A stretch of DNA of 64,000 nucleotides from Cladophialophora immunda (taxonomy: Eukaryota; Ascomycota; Eurotiomycetes; Chaetothyriales; Herpotrichiellaceae): NCBI RefSeq assembly GCF_000835495.1, contig NW_015622543.1, positions 3,262,463 through 3,326,462 of the forward strand, written 5' to 3'. Below are positions 1-10,278 of the stretch, one piece after another. A program made the translations under genes and the position numbers. Within the stretch, counting starts at the first letter, position 1. Each line of letters opens with the position of its first letter. The notes beneath the pieces are model-generated. The model saw only the letters and a program-made list of their open reading frames with translations, was not told where the DNA came from and made no database searches.

Positions 1-548
1 TTGGGCTCCAGCTCGACCCTCGGGTCCGACTCTTCCTGCGGCAGCTTGGTCGGGCCTAGGTGCACGCCGTAATTCTTCGCGCCGGTCTGGAGCATGAAGC
101 GCTTGGGCGTGATCTGGGCGTGGACGAGCGCGCCCAGGAAGTTTTGCAGCAACAGCGTGTTGACGCGGCACATCTCCTCGGCGTCGCTCCATAGTCCTTG
201 GCCCGGCTTGGGCTCGACCTGGATGTACGAGAAGAAGAAGACGTGGTCCACCCGGTCGACGTTATGGGACTTAAGCACGGCCGCGATCTCCTCAGGCTTC
301 TTCAGGAAATCCAACGCAATGTGTTCGGCGTTTTTGGGCAGGCCGCCTGGGACCAGGGGTGGACGCCGGCTCAGGCAGATGATGCGCTTCCAGCGCTCGG
401 GAGCCTGGGAGAGGACCCGTAGCATGTAGTATCCCGATATGCCGTTGGCGCCGGTCACGACAGCCGTCAGGTCTTTGACATCTGGGGGGTAGGTTGGCAG
501 GGCATGGTAGATGCCACGAGAGCGGACTTGTTGAACAGCACCAGGCAT
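1..548 (-). CDS. PRISE-like NAD(P)-binding reductase, N-terminal part (runs off the window)
   Basis: The frame opens at the ATG at 548-546 and stays open to base 1, so about 182 residues are visible and the C-terminus lies outside. The N-terminus carries a Rossmann glycine motif (VTGANGISGYYMLRVL, about residues 31-46), then ICLSRRPP and a HIALDF segment, and near the edge QTGAKNYGVHLGP. This pattern is typical of the PRISE group (progesterone 5-beta-reductase/iridoid-synthase-like) of extended short-chain dehydrogenases, which reduce activated C=C bonds with NADPH. Fungal members are usually about 380-420 aa. The substrate cannot be told. It is divergent from the aldo-keto reductase at 1721, with 1.2 kb between the starts. 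It could also be a plain NAD-dependent epimerase/dehydratase; the Rossmann assignment is firm, the subfamily is moderately sure. Confidence 0.8.
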   Translation of the reverse strand, partial: MPGAVQQVRSRGIYHALPTYPPDVKDLTAVVTGANGISGYYMLRVLSQAPERWKRIICLSRRPPLVPGGLPKNAEHIALDFLKKPEEIAAVLKSHNVDRVDHVFFFSYIQVEPKPGQGLWSDAEEMCRVNTLLLQNFLGALVHAQITPKRFMLQTGAKNYGVHLGPTKLPQEESDPRVELEP

Positions 549-1720
549 GGTGGAGGACTGCGCTTCAAATCTATACACGCAAATTGAGAGATATACCTTT
601 GACCTGGAGGCAGTTTCTCCTCTCGAAAACAGACCTTGAGCAGTGCTTTAAGTATGTTTATACAGCGATGTGTTCTTCTGCCCAAGCTGACAAATGTGCG
701 ATAGTTGGTACTGGCATTATATCGATTGCCTTTCGGCTGAGTTCTCGTCTGGGATAGCCGAGCCTCGCTCGAAGGAATGCGGGGGAAAGGGGGCGAGGGG
801 AATGATTAGGAACAACATTATTCCCTCCCGACGTCAAGGAACAGAGCCATCGACGCCGACGACGGCCTTTGTGAACTGAGGTTGACCTGGAGAAGTCTAT
901 ATCTGGCCGTGCTCTATATAATGATGTAACTGAGAAGGGGAAATTGTGGTCAAACTGAGCCTGTCTGAGGAGGCGCTTATTGCTTACCAAGGTTGAGCTG
1001 TGACGAGCCATCTAGATTACCCCAGCGAAGGCGGGAGACCTTCCGTGCCAATATGCACTTCATGCATGCAGCATCCGACCCAGGATCTCTACTCGAGACA
1101 GTTGAAGTGCCCGACTCATTCCTTTCAATTATTCCTTCTTGCATCGAGCCTTGCAGCTCAAAACAGCTTGCCAAGAACGACAAGGCTGAGCCCCCTTATC
1201 TCCGACCCAGGTTGATAGGATGGCTTCTTGCGACTCGGAAGCTTCCGATGGGCTAAACTGATTCGCGATATTACTGAGGACAGAGGGGTCGTGATGATGG
1301 ACTTTATTGTCCTGTGAAGAGGCTTAAGTCCCCCACGGCCAAGACATCTTCGACGTTGTCCATCTGGAAATTGCGGTGATTGGACACTTATCACCGGCCA
1401 GCAGGGGGACGCGCAAGGTGAGCCTGGATATCTGTTGCCGTGGCCCCAAGGATGTATCCGGGGATTGGATCTCTGTTCCGCGCGTATGCGTATAATGGGA
1501 TGGAGGGCCACGGCTTAGTTACAGCTCAGCCCACTGCAATGCGGGAAGGCAAGGATATAAAAATGGAAAGGTTTCCATCGCGATTCTCAGGCCCAGCTTC
1601 CTATAGATTTATTCGACGCAGGCTACATCACGACATCCAGCTCACAAAGCCTTCGCATCCTGACCACCAACACCCTATTTGCCATAGACTCTGTACTGCC
1701 TACAGCTCTTGGAAAACAGT
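549..1720. promoter_or_regulatory. Divergent intergenic region with a TATA-like box
   Basis: No convincing coding sequence is seen here; the short open frames show no family motif. It holds the promoters of the leftward PRISE-like gene and the rightward aldo-keto reductase. A TATAAAAA stretch at 1556-1563 lies about 160 bp before the AKR start codon and is the best core-promoter candidate. Confidence 0.45.
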
Positions 1721-3034
1721 ATGACGACCCCTTCCGCACCGCTGCCTCGGTCTGTCCTCGGACGCCATCGGCTTCTCGCCCCTTCCGCCAGCGTCCATGT
1801 CAGTCCACTGTGTCTAGGCGGTATGAACTTTGGCGATGCCTGGTCCAGCATCATGGGCGAATGTACCAAGGAGACGGCGTTTGAGATCTTGGATTATTTC
1901 TACGAGATGGGTGGGAATTTTATCGACACGTAAGTCCGCTCGAAATGAGATGTCGGCGGCCACGCCTTAAGAGCTCTGTATACTCCTTTGAATTATCCCT
2001 GTTCGACGAGAATGTGCTGATAGGTTCTGGTGAGCAGGGCGAACAACTACCAAGCCGAACAATCCGAGATGTGGATCGGGGAGTGGCTGGCTCTTCACGG
2101 CCCCTATCGACGGGACGAGATGGTCATCGCGACGAAATACTCCTCGGCGTACAAGGTCTTTTCGGAGCCTCAACTCCAACAGTCCAATTTCGGGGCTAAC
2201 AGCACCAAGTCGTTGGTGCTCAGTGTCGAAGCATCTCTCAAAAAACTGAGGACGAGCTACATCGACTTGCTGTATGTCCATTACTGGGACTTCACGACCG
2301 GGATTGAGGAGATGATGCAGTCGCTCAACCAACTGGTGCAGAGCGGCAAAGTGCTGTACTTGGGCATCAGCGACACGCCGGCATGGGTGGTGGCGAAGGC
2401 GAACGCCTATGCACGACACCACGGTCTGCGGCCCTTCAGCGTCTATCAGGGACGCTGGTCAGCCGCGCAACGGGACTTTGAGAGGGATATCATTCCCATG
2501 TGCCGGGACGAGGGGATGGGGCTCGCACCCTGGGGAGCCCTGGGCGGCGGCTACTTCAAGCCCTCACAACCCGCGGAACAGGGAGGCCGCAACATGGCAT
2601 CGATCCAGACAGGCAAAGAAGCCCAAGTGTCGCTGGTGCTCGAGAAAGTCGCCAACGCACGCACGCCGGCGGTCCCGCTGACCTCGATCGCCCTCGCGTA
2701 CGTCATGCACAAGACACCCTATGTGACGCCCATCGTGGGTGGGCGCAAGCTGTCGCATCTCCGCCAGAATATCGAGGCGCTGACCATCCGGCTCTCCCCC
2801 CAGGAGATCGACGAGATCGAAAGCGCGTACCCCTTCGACGTGGGCTTCCCCATGAACTTCATCGCAGGGAACAATCCAAAGGGTCCGGTGCGAGGGCCCG
2901 AGGACATCTCCCTGACCAAGAGGATGGGGCATTTTGATTTCGTGCAAGGCTTACAGCCGATTCTGCCGCCGCTCGGGGTGGAGAAGCTGAGTGAGGCCGA
3001 AAAGGCGGCGGTGCTGGGTTATAGACTGTCCTGA
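1721..3034 (+). CDS. Aldo-keto reductase (aryl-alcohol dehydrogenase / norsolorinic-acid-reductase-like)
   Basis: Two exons, 1721-1929 and 2038-3034, give 401 aa. The intron begins GTAAGT, ends CAG, and splits the Thr codon of FIDTANNYQ. The aldo-keto reductase catalytic tetrad is visible as Asp69 and Tyr74 (FIDTANNY), Lys103 (ATKYSS) and His151 (LLYVHYWD). The barrel continues through LGISDTPAWVVAKAN and the cofactor end IVGGRKLSHLRQNIEAL. Length and motifs fit the fungal AAD group, NADPH-dependent reducers of aromatic or polyketide aldehydes and ketones; cytosolic, no signal peptide. It points toward two MFS genes on the other strand and is divergent from the PRISE-like reductase, so it may work with those transporters on one metabolite. 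That link is inference; the enzyme family is clear. The start is the first ATG in frame. Confidence 0.92.
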
Positions 3035-3142
3035 AGCAGCGTGAAACCAATCCGTGGGACAGTGTGTTGGGTATGTAAAGAACAGACTTTGCTAGTACGT
3101 CAGCAAAACGGAGATTTTCATTCATTTTGACACCTGGCATAA

Positions 3143-4626
3143 CTATGCAGCTGCACCTCCTCCTCCCTGCGATACGTGTTTGCTTTTCAAATATGACGAT
3201 GTCCACCCGACAACGCCCAGAGCCGCACTAGCAGCCATGCAAGACCCCACGAAGAGCACAACGGCTTGATAATGATGCCGTATTCGGTCATCGCCATGGT
3301 CCCTGATATCTCCATGCACCCGAAGCAATGCCGAGCTAATTGGGCCGGAAGAAATGACGCCCAGGCCCCTCCCCAGCGACAGGAAACTGTAGATCATGCT
3401 GGCATCGTGTTCCGCAAACATGGTGCCCATGCGCGGCCACAGCGTGAGGAAGCCGCTCGCGGAACCGCCAAAGAGCAGCGCAAAGACGATCAGATATGCA
3501 AGGGAATCGGCGAACCCCCAGATCAGAAATGCGGAGAGCGAAGCCGCTGCGGCCGAGAAGAACACCAGGGCGTGGACGCCGACTCTGTCCGAGAGGCTGC
3601 CGAAGCCGATCTCTCCGAACACTTGGGCGACGTTGGCGATCGCGAGGACCATTGCGCCGGTCGACGCCGAGTATCCGAGCGCCGTGGTGTAGGAGGGCAG
3701 GTAGATGAAGGGCAAGTAGAAAGCAAATGACTGAAAGAGGTTCGACAGGAGAAAGATGTAGAAGCTGGCGTGGCGATGGTAACGGCGTGGAGGCAGGGTA
3801 TCGGCTGTAGGTATCTCACGTAGCATGTCTGTGGATGTCAACTCCTTGACCGATGCAGTCTCGGAGCATGAGTCTGCAGCGGCAGAAGACCTTTCGCGAA
3901 GGAAAAAGATCCCAACACCCGGGATAAAGAAGCAGATCGCGGCGAATACGAGGAATGCGGTCTTGACGCCATGCTGGTTCAGGAGGGAGCTGGCGAGAAA
4001 CCCCCACGCCACGCCAAACAAGTCGGTGAACCCGTAGAGCAGACCGTATGCAAGTCCACGTCTCGCGACGAACCACGTGTTTAGGATTATGAGCGTGGAC
4101 ATTTCCACAACGAGCAGGCCCAAGCCGAACAACAGCCCTTGCGTGGCGATCAGCGTCTTGACGTCGTGACAAAACGCACTGCTCACGAGGCCCACGAGAC
4201 ACAGGATCCATCCCGCGTAGATGTAATAGTGGCAGGGAATCGTCAAGTTTTGACAGCAGTATGTGACGGCCGGAGCTCCTAGGTATGCAATGCCTGCTGC
4301 GAGAACGCCAATCCATGACGAGAGGTCGCTGTGAGGGAGGGAGGCTCTGTTGCTGTAGTAATCCTGGAACACGCCGAATGAAAGGCAGACTCCTGGTATT
4401 CAATCAGTACATTGCACCATGTAGTAGTGGTAGAATCAATTGGGAACGCACCGAAGAGGACGCCTTCAGAGAGAAGCGCAGCCAGTAAAGCCCCGTACGC
4501 CGCCCAACTTGAATCGGCTTTCGACATAGAAAATCGTGTCGAGTCTGGTTGTTGGTATGGACCAAGCACCGGTGTCACTGGTTTCTCTGAGAACGTGCAG
4601 CCTGTTCTGGGAGCGAAAGCAGACAT
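3143..4626 (-). CDS. MFS transporter, monocarboxylate-permease type (copy 1)
   Basis: Exons 4626-4452 and 4392-3143 (59-nt intron, GTGCGT..CAG) encode 474 aa. The N-terminal tail leads into a first helix ending EGVLFGVCLSFGVFQDYYSNR, a hallmark of fungal monocarboxylate-transporter-like (MCT/SLC16-type) permeases. About 12 membrane segments follow, with a cytoplasmic loop rich in Ser/Glu in the middle (around residues 245-280). The loop FGSLSDRVGVHALVFF is the MFS motif repeat in the second half. The C-terminus is short and ends in glycines and alanines. It is a plasma-membrane or organelle permease for an organic acid or sugar-acid type solute; the substrate is unknown. A paralogue of the same family lies 0.7 kb upstream on the same strand. 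The start at 4626 is preferred; MSKADSSWAAY inside the same exon is an alternative. Confidence 0.88.
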
Positions 4627-5358
4627 CTCCTGGCTTCCATCGGCTCAACTGCTTCTTCTTTGACAGTCCATGAAAGCCAATGTCCTCCACAAAATGTCCA
4701 ATACAGACGGACAGACAGGGAAGCTTTGACCATATAATAAAATCTAGCTTGTTCCTTGATCAAGGGGTTTGCGTGACACGAAGTGTACACCGCTGGGTCC
4801 AGCGAGACATCGCACAGCGGCCCTGACTCCACACAATCGACATCTTCACCGATCTGGTAACTGTTGATGAAGCTAAAGGCCGGGCCGGGCTTTACAGCCC
4901 TCCGTGTCCAAGGTAGATGTGTTGGCATCGAGTGACGAGGGCAACAGGCCAGATGCGCAAATTTCAGGAGACGAACAATAACAATGTGTCATAGCGCTTG
5001 TGTAGCTTTGGTTCTCTTCAGGCAGCCCCATGGAGCTGATGGCGAAGCCGGATGTATTTTCGAGACGCCGTAGAGGAACGTGGACCTGGAATTAGGGCTG
5101 AGCGTGCCTGGCTCGCGGAGCTGAAACGGGGCTGAGGCTTGTGCCAAGAGCGTCTCCACCAATGAAAATGAGAGTTGGGTTGATTGAGGTCGGATAAAAC
5201 CAATAGGAACAGAAGTCAGAGTGGAGTCCTTTCGCTCGATGCTGGGAACGGTTTCCTGTTCTGATTTCGACACCGAAATTGGAAATCCCATGCCAAAGGG
5301 TCCCCATTTTGTGGGGAGAATATTAGACACGACTTCAGCCCTGCCCTCGTACCGGTCC
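4627..5358. other. Intergenic spacer between the tandem MFS genes
   Basis: About 730 bases holding the promoter of the downstream MFS copy and the 3' region of the upstream one. The open frames here lack family motifs and look like chance frames. No repeat or RNA gene is seen. Confidence 0.4.
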
Positions 5359-6934
5359 TCAAACGATCTTCAAGACCTTGGCAACCCAGCTCGACATGGT
5401 CAACGCTGCAGTCGTCCCCGCGAAGACAATCAGTGGCCCAAAGCTCCCGGAGTAGGCGCCTGCAGCTCCTTTCCATCCTGCGACGCTGCCATGCAACAGT
5501 GCTTCACTGAGAGGACCACACGCCACGTTCCCGATCCCTCTGCCGCCGCCGAGAAGTCCCATCATACTCCCCAGGTCTGCTCTCCCCGTGTCTCCGCCTG
5601 GGGTAACACGACGGAATTCTTGGGCAGCGCCAGCAAATACAGCCGTGAAGCCTCCCGCAAAGAACCCATAGCACAGCGTAAAGGCAATTAAAAGGCCAGT
5701 GGAAGATGATGCAAGGCCCCAAAGAAGGAAGATGGCCAATGTGGAACCCATCGAGGAAATCAGGATGACCGTGTATACAGGGACTTTGTCTGACAGAGCC
5801 GAGAGAAACATGACGCCAGGGACTTGTGCAATGTTGAGCAGTGATACGAGGAGTGAGCCTGAATGAAGACCGTTGATGCGTGCATAAGCTGTCATCGATT
5901 GGTCAGTCACTGGTTTATTTGTCAGTGGTGTGCTTACTTGGAAGGTAAAGCTGAGGAATGAAATATCCCAAGCCTTGGATGATGTTGCAGATCTCGATGA
6001 CCCAAAATTGTCTTGTCTTGACAAACCCAAATCCAGCAACTATAGCACGTGCTGGCGCCCGGTGTGTTCTGGAAGGGGGAATACGCGATTTGACGAAGAA
6101 CAGAAACGGAGCGATCAAGATGAACTACAAAGTACGAGGTGCCGAGTTAGCAGCTGAGAGGAAAACGAGCTGGGTCGAGAACGTACCAGAGCGATAGCCC
6201 ATCCCCGCAAGAAGGTCTCGACACCATACCTGCTCAGACCCCATTGAAGCACCAAGGGACCTGCCAAACCTCCACAGCCCGAGCCAGCCCACATGACCCC
6301 ATAGGCGAACCCTTTGCGGCGGACGAACCACTCGTCGATGAAACTGTAAATGGGATAATAGACGAGATTGCCGCCGACGGCGTACATAATTCCCTGGGTA
6401 AGCACGAGGTGCCAGCTTTTGGTAGCAAAACTCGAGATGAAGACGGCCAGGACGACAATGGGCAGGCCAACGAACAAACTTCGACGCAGGAACATCGGCC
6501 ATCTCTGGAAGGCGAGGAACACAAATGGCGCACCCAAGTACAGGATTCCCTGGCAATTTGCATCAGACTAGCAGAGTTCCATTCAGTGAACGGGGTGTAC
6601 AACATACCGAACATGTTGTCCCGATGGCGGAAATACCTGCGGGGTGTTGAGATAAAGGCGGGTGCGTCGAATAATAATCTTGAAGCACGCCGAAAGAGAA
6701 GGGAAAGCCTGGAAAAGCAGCGTCAGCCAGGGTGCTTTCAACCAGGAGCGACATGTTCTCACCCCAGAGAAGCGTCTCAATACAAAAACTGCCGGAGAGG
6801 AAGAGCCATGCTGCCCTTCCACCATCGACTGGAGGCAGAGACGTGGTCTCATGGGCCTCAATTGGAGCGGTAATTTGTCGGTTGCCAACATATTCTCCCA
6901 GCTCTGTCGCAGAGGTGCCAGTACGGGAAGTCAT
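5359..6934 (-). CDS. MFS transporter, monocarboxylate-permease type (copy 2)
   Basis: Five exons: 6934-6763, 6708-6608, 6549-6187, 6124-5938 and 5888-5359, giving 450 aa. All four introns are 49-62 nt with GT-AG ends and their phases close. The protein starts with a polar tail and PPVDGGRAAWLFLSGSFCIETLLWGFPFSFGVLQDYYSTH, the MCT-like first helix pair. SAIGTTCSGILYLGAPFVF and the mid-loop FFVKSRIPPS follow, and the second half contains LLNIAQVPGVMFLSALSDKVPV. The same family signature occurs in the gene at 3143-4626, so the two are paralogues, but their intron counts differ (four against one), suggesting an old rather than recent duplication. Probably a proton-coupled organic-acid type permease; the substrate is not predictable. 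Confidence 0.88.
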
Positions 6935-7279
6935 CGTGGTTGAGTATGTCTGGACTCTGTAACTGTAGTCTATTTAGACAGTCGTCAAAAGAAAGATGGA
7001 TCTCTGGACAGCGAATATGAGCTTGACCAACGCTTTGTGTGGTAGGGCTTCGTTACTAGCGTGACTGTCATCGCTTTACCTGATCAGCCTGTTCGTTAGT
7101 CATAGTCAGCCGAGGCTTGGATCGCGTTCCAGGCCCATCTCGGTGTCCCGCTGCCAAGAACCGGGAATCTGAAGTCTAACGTGGCCTCGCAGCTGTTTCT
7201 TCCATCTATCCTGCGTCTACCATTCACAAAGCGGCCTCATAATTTGCCATTATCCTTTTCTCCTGCTTCTCAGCTAGCG
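6935..7279. promoter_or_regulatory. Divergent promoter, MFS copy 2 / PAP2-AIM6 gene
   Basis: A 345-bp spacer between start codons that point away from each other. No distinct operator stands out by eye. Confidence 0.4.
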
Positions 7280-9614
7280 ATGGGACCCGTGAAGGGCTCA
7301 TGGGCTTCCCGGATGGCGTCCCTATCTCGCTTCTGGCACCCGTCATATGCCTTTGATTATCTTGGGTTTGTCCTACTCGTCATCACGTTATTTTTGGTTG
7401 GTCCCTTACAACAAGCATCAGGGAGAGATAGCTGACGATATGGAGGTGCGCTACTTCCTGGAGCCTGTGCAACAAATGTTTCGACTAGACGACCACGCGA
7501 TCCAATATCCATACGCCAGCGTCCAACGTGTCTCTTCTCGGGAGAACACCTTGATTGCTGGAGCAGTTCCCCTGCTAGTCCTGGTCATTTGGGCAATTAT
7601 AGCAAGACCGGGCGTGCACAAGGCACACGTCACCATCCTTGGACTGTTCTTTAGCGTCTACCTGACATCTCTGATTACGGACATCATTAAAAGTGCCATA
7701 GGCCGTCCGCGGCCCGACTTGATTTCTCGCTGCCAGCCTAAGCCGGGAACGCCGGGATATGCTTTGGTTACCATTGCTGTCTGTACGCAACCCGATCTTC
7801 GTACCCTTCTAGATGGCTGGCGCAGTTTTCCGAGTGGCCACAGCAGCTGGGCATTTTCCGGCCTTGGATATCTAAGCTTGTTCCTGGCTGGTCAGATGCA
7901 CGTTTTTCGACCGCGTACCGACCTCGCCAGTATTCTCCTTTTCCTGGCACCGCTAGTTTGTGCAGCATTGGTGGCGATGTCGCGGCTAGCAGACTACCGA
8001 CACGATATATGGGACGTTTCCTCCGGCAGTCTGCTGGGCCTGGTGATCGCATACACGACCTATCGACGAGACTATCGGCCACTCACACACCCAGATTGTG
8101 ATGTACCATACATCAAAAAGGCGGAACAGTCCTTGCCCCGAGCAGCGACACCCCAATTTGGCAGTCCGGAGCAACAGCAGCATCTGCTTGCAGCTGAAGA
8201 CACTGAAGACATAGAACTCCTTGAAACATTCCGCATCGACGATGATGAAGCCAGCGGTCGTCAAGACATTGAATTGGGCTACGATACCGATCAAGCCACG
8301 AAGCACGATGCTACGCGCACATATAATCGCTCATCAAGACGCTCTTCGAAGCTCAAGAGCCTTGAGAATTCGTCTATACCAAACCGCCGTGGGAAACTGC
8401 GCTATTGGGCAGGTCGCCATGTTGTCTCAAGATCTCGAAAACTTCTCGTCCGGAAATTGAGGGAATCATCTCTGATGAAAGCGGCCTTGATGTTATTGTA
8501 AGTCTATAACTCTGCTGCCCCAAGCTCAAATCAGCTGAAACATAACAGAGGAGTAGTTCAGGGCATCTCATCCTTGAACTCCTTTCTTGGGGCGGTGTTC
8601 CCCGACGGTCTGGATCTGATCTCTGGCCCGTTCAAAGAGACCCTTCGACTCAGCGATGGAAGCCTAGAACGCCTCACCGCCGGTGTTCAGCCCATCATGT
8701 GTCATTCCCATGACGATTATTTTCGGGCCGAGCCTCTTTACCGAGCTATTCGGGCTGGCTGTACGAGCGTCGAAGCCGATCTTTGGCAAGTCGACGATGA
8801 ACTCTATGTCGCACGCACAATTGCCGGGATACGCCAGAATCGAACCCTGAAGACCTTATATCTGGACCCGCTACAGGACATTCTCAGCCACCAAAATCGA
8901 GTCGCAGACTTTGTTGGGTCCACGGCGAGCGAAGTCAATGGCATTTTTTCGGCCGATCCAAAGCAGTCGCTCGTGCTGCTGGTCGAGTTCAAAAACAATC
9001 CCGACATGATATGGCACCGGCTATCGGCCGACATTGCACCACTCCGTGAACGCAACTATTTGAGTTATTTCAACGGAACGGCGGTTGTGCCCGGCCCTGT
9101 GACGATTGTTGCGTCCGGAAGCGCACCGTTCAATTGCGTGGTTCAAAGTTCGACTTATCGAGACATCTTCTATGATGCGCCGTTGGATTTAATGTCCTCT
9201 TTACCAACCCGGCTGCTATCGTCCAATTCCTCAACCTATGAAAAAACCCCGTCCAGCGCAGGGGTAGATCACGAGGATCTCTCTCCTTATCCACAGAACC
9301 CGGACGTCTACTCTCCGGCCAACTCCTATTTTGCTTCCACATCCTTCATCAAGTCCATTGGATATCCGTGGCACTCTTCATTATCCCAGGTGCAGCTCGA
9401 CCGCATCCGCAAGCAGATCAGCGGGGCCCATTCTCGCGGCCTGAAGGTCCGATACTGGGGAATCCCGGCGTGGCCTGTTGGGCTGCGAAATTATGTCTGG
9501 CGGGTGCTAGTCCGGGAAGGGGTAGATTACTTGAGCGTCGACGTTATCGATGCCGCGACGAAAGAGAATTGGGGCCCGAGGAAGGGCGGATGGGGCAAGA
9601 AGTGGTGGCAATAA
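7280..9614 (+). CDS. PAP2 lipid phosphatase joined in frame to an AIM6-type phosphodiesterase-like domain
   Basis: Exons 7280-7396, 7446-8497 and 8549-9614 give 744 aa. Residues 1-245 are a PAP2 phosphatase with about six membrane helices and all three catalytic motifs: K121-x6-R128-P129, PSGH (168-171) and SR(218-219)..H225..D229. This is the diacylglycerol-pyrophosphate/phosphatidate phosphatase (DPP1-like) layout. After a polar, acidic then Arg-rich linker (about 265-375) and a hydrophobic segment spanning the second intron, residues about 430-744 match AIM6 (altered inheritance of mitochondria protein 6), a PLC-like phosphodiesterase fold: HSHDDY (442-447), SVEADLW (463-469), LVEFKNN, RYWGIPAWP. 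No stop codon separates the parts, and the only later Met in the upstream frame near the junction is MKAALMLL at 8475. Two ordinary genes that gene-finders would split, or a true fusion, remain possible. Intron 1 is 49 nt with a CTGAC branch site. Membrane-embedded; role in lipid metabolism inferred. Confidence 0.75.
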
Positions 9615-10278
9615 ATGGAGACCGGTACAGAGATTGCCGACACATTGACGGATCAAACCTTGACCTTCTACAACGATAACGAGGGAACTTCTGCCAGGAG
9701 GCTGTACAACGCCCTCTACCACCGGTCTCCACGACGTCGAAACACTCGACCCAAGGACTTGGCTTTTTGCCTGATAAGTATCATCTGCCTTGAAATCCGT
9801 TCACAGAACTTCTTCGAAGTTGGAAATGCGTCTGGACAATTTCCTCGTGGTCTGGGTCGACCCTGGAAACGACAGATGTGAAGCTTATCCTCGCGAATAG
9901 TCCTCTTAGGCCTTCAATGGACATCTTTTTTTCTTGGGGGAAAGGACGACGGTCGATAGCCTGCCACATCACTTTAGTGGACGAGGTCATGAAAGCCGGA
10001 AGACGGAGGAAGAACGCGCCACGTATACAGAATACTGTGCCGAGGGACATATCTTTGTTGTTCTCGATACTCAAGAATTACAGCGGACAACAGAAAGAGG
10101 GTACGCTGAGTAAGAGATACGCAACAATCCTGTCGCAGAGCTGGCTTTGTGCTTCAGGTTGGCAGGTTCAACCTCGTAGTTGACCTTCTAACAGCATGGC
10201 TACATCAGGAGGGGTACTCAGTTCCTCATCAGGGTCGACCTAAATTCGTGTCCGTCGTCCAGGCATGTAGCATGAGGA
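9615..10278. other. Intergenic region between convergent genes
   Basis: About 660 bases holding the 3' ends of the PAP2-AIM6 gene and the Zn2Cys6 gene. I see no conserved frame, repeat or RNA gene. Confidence 0.4.
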
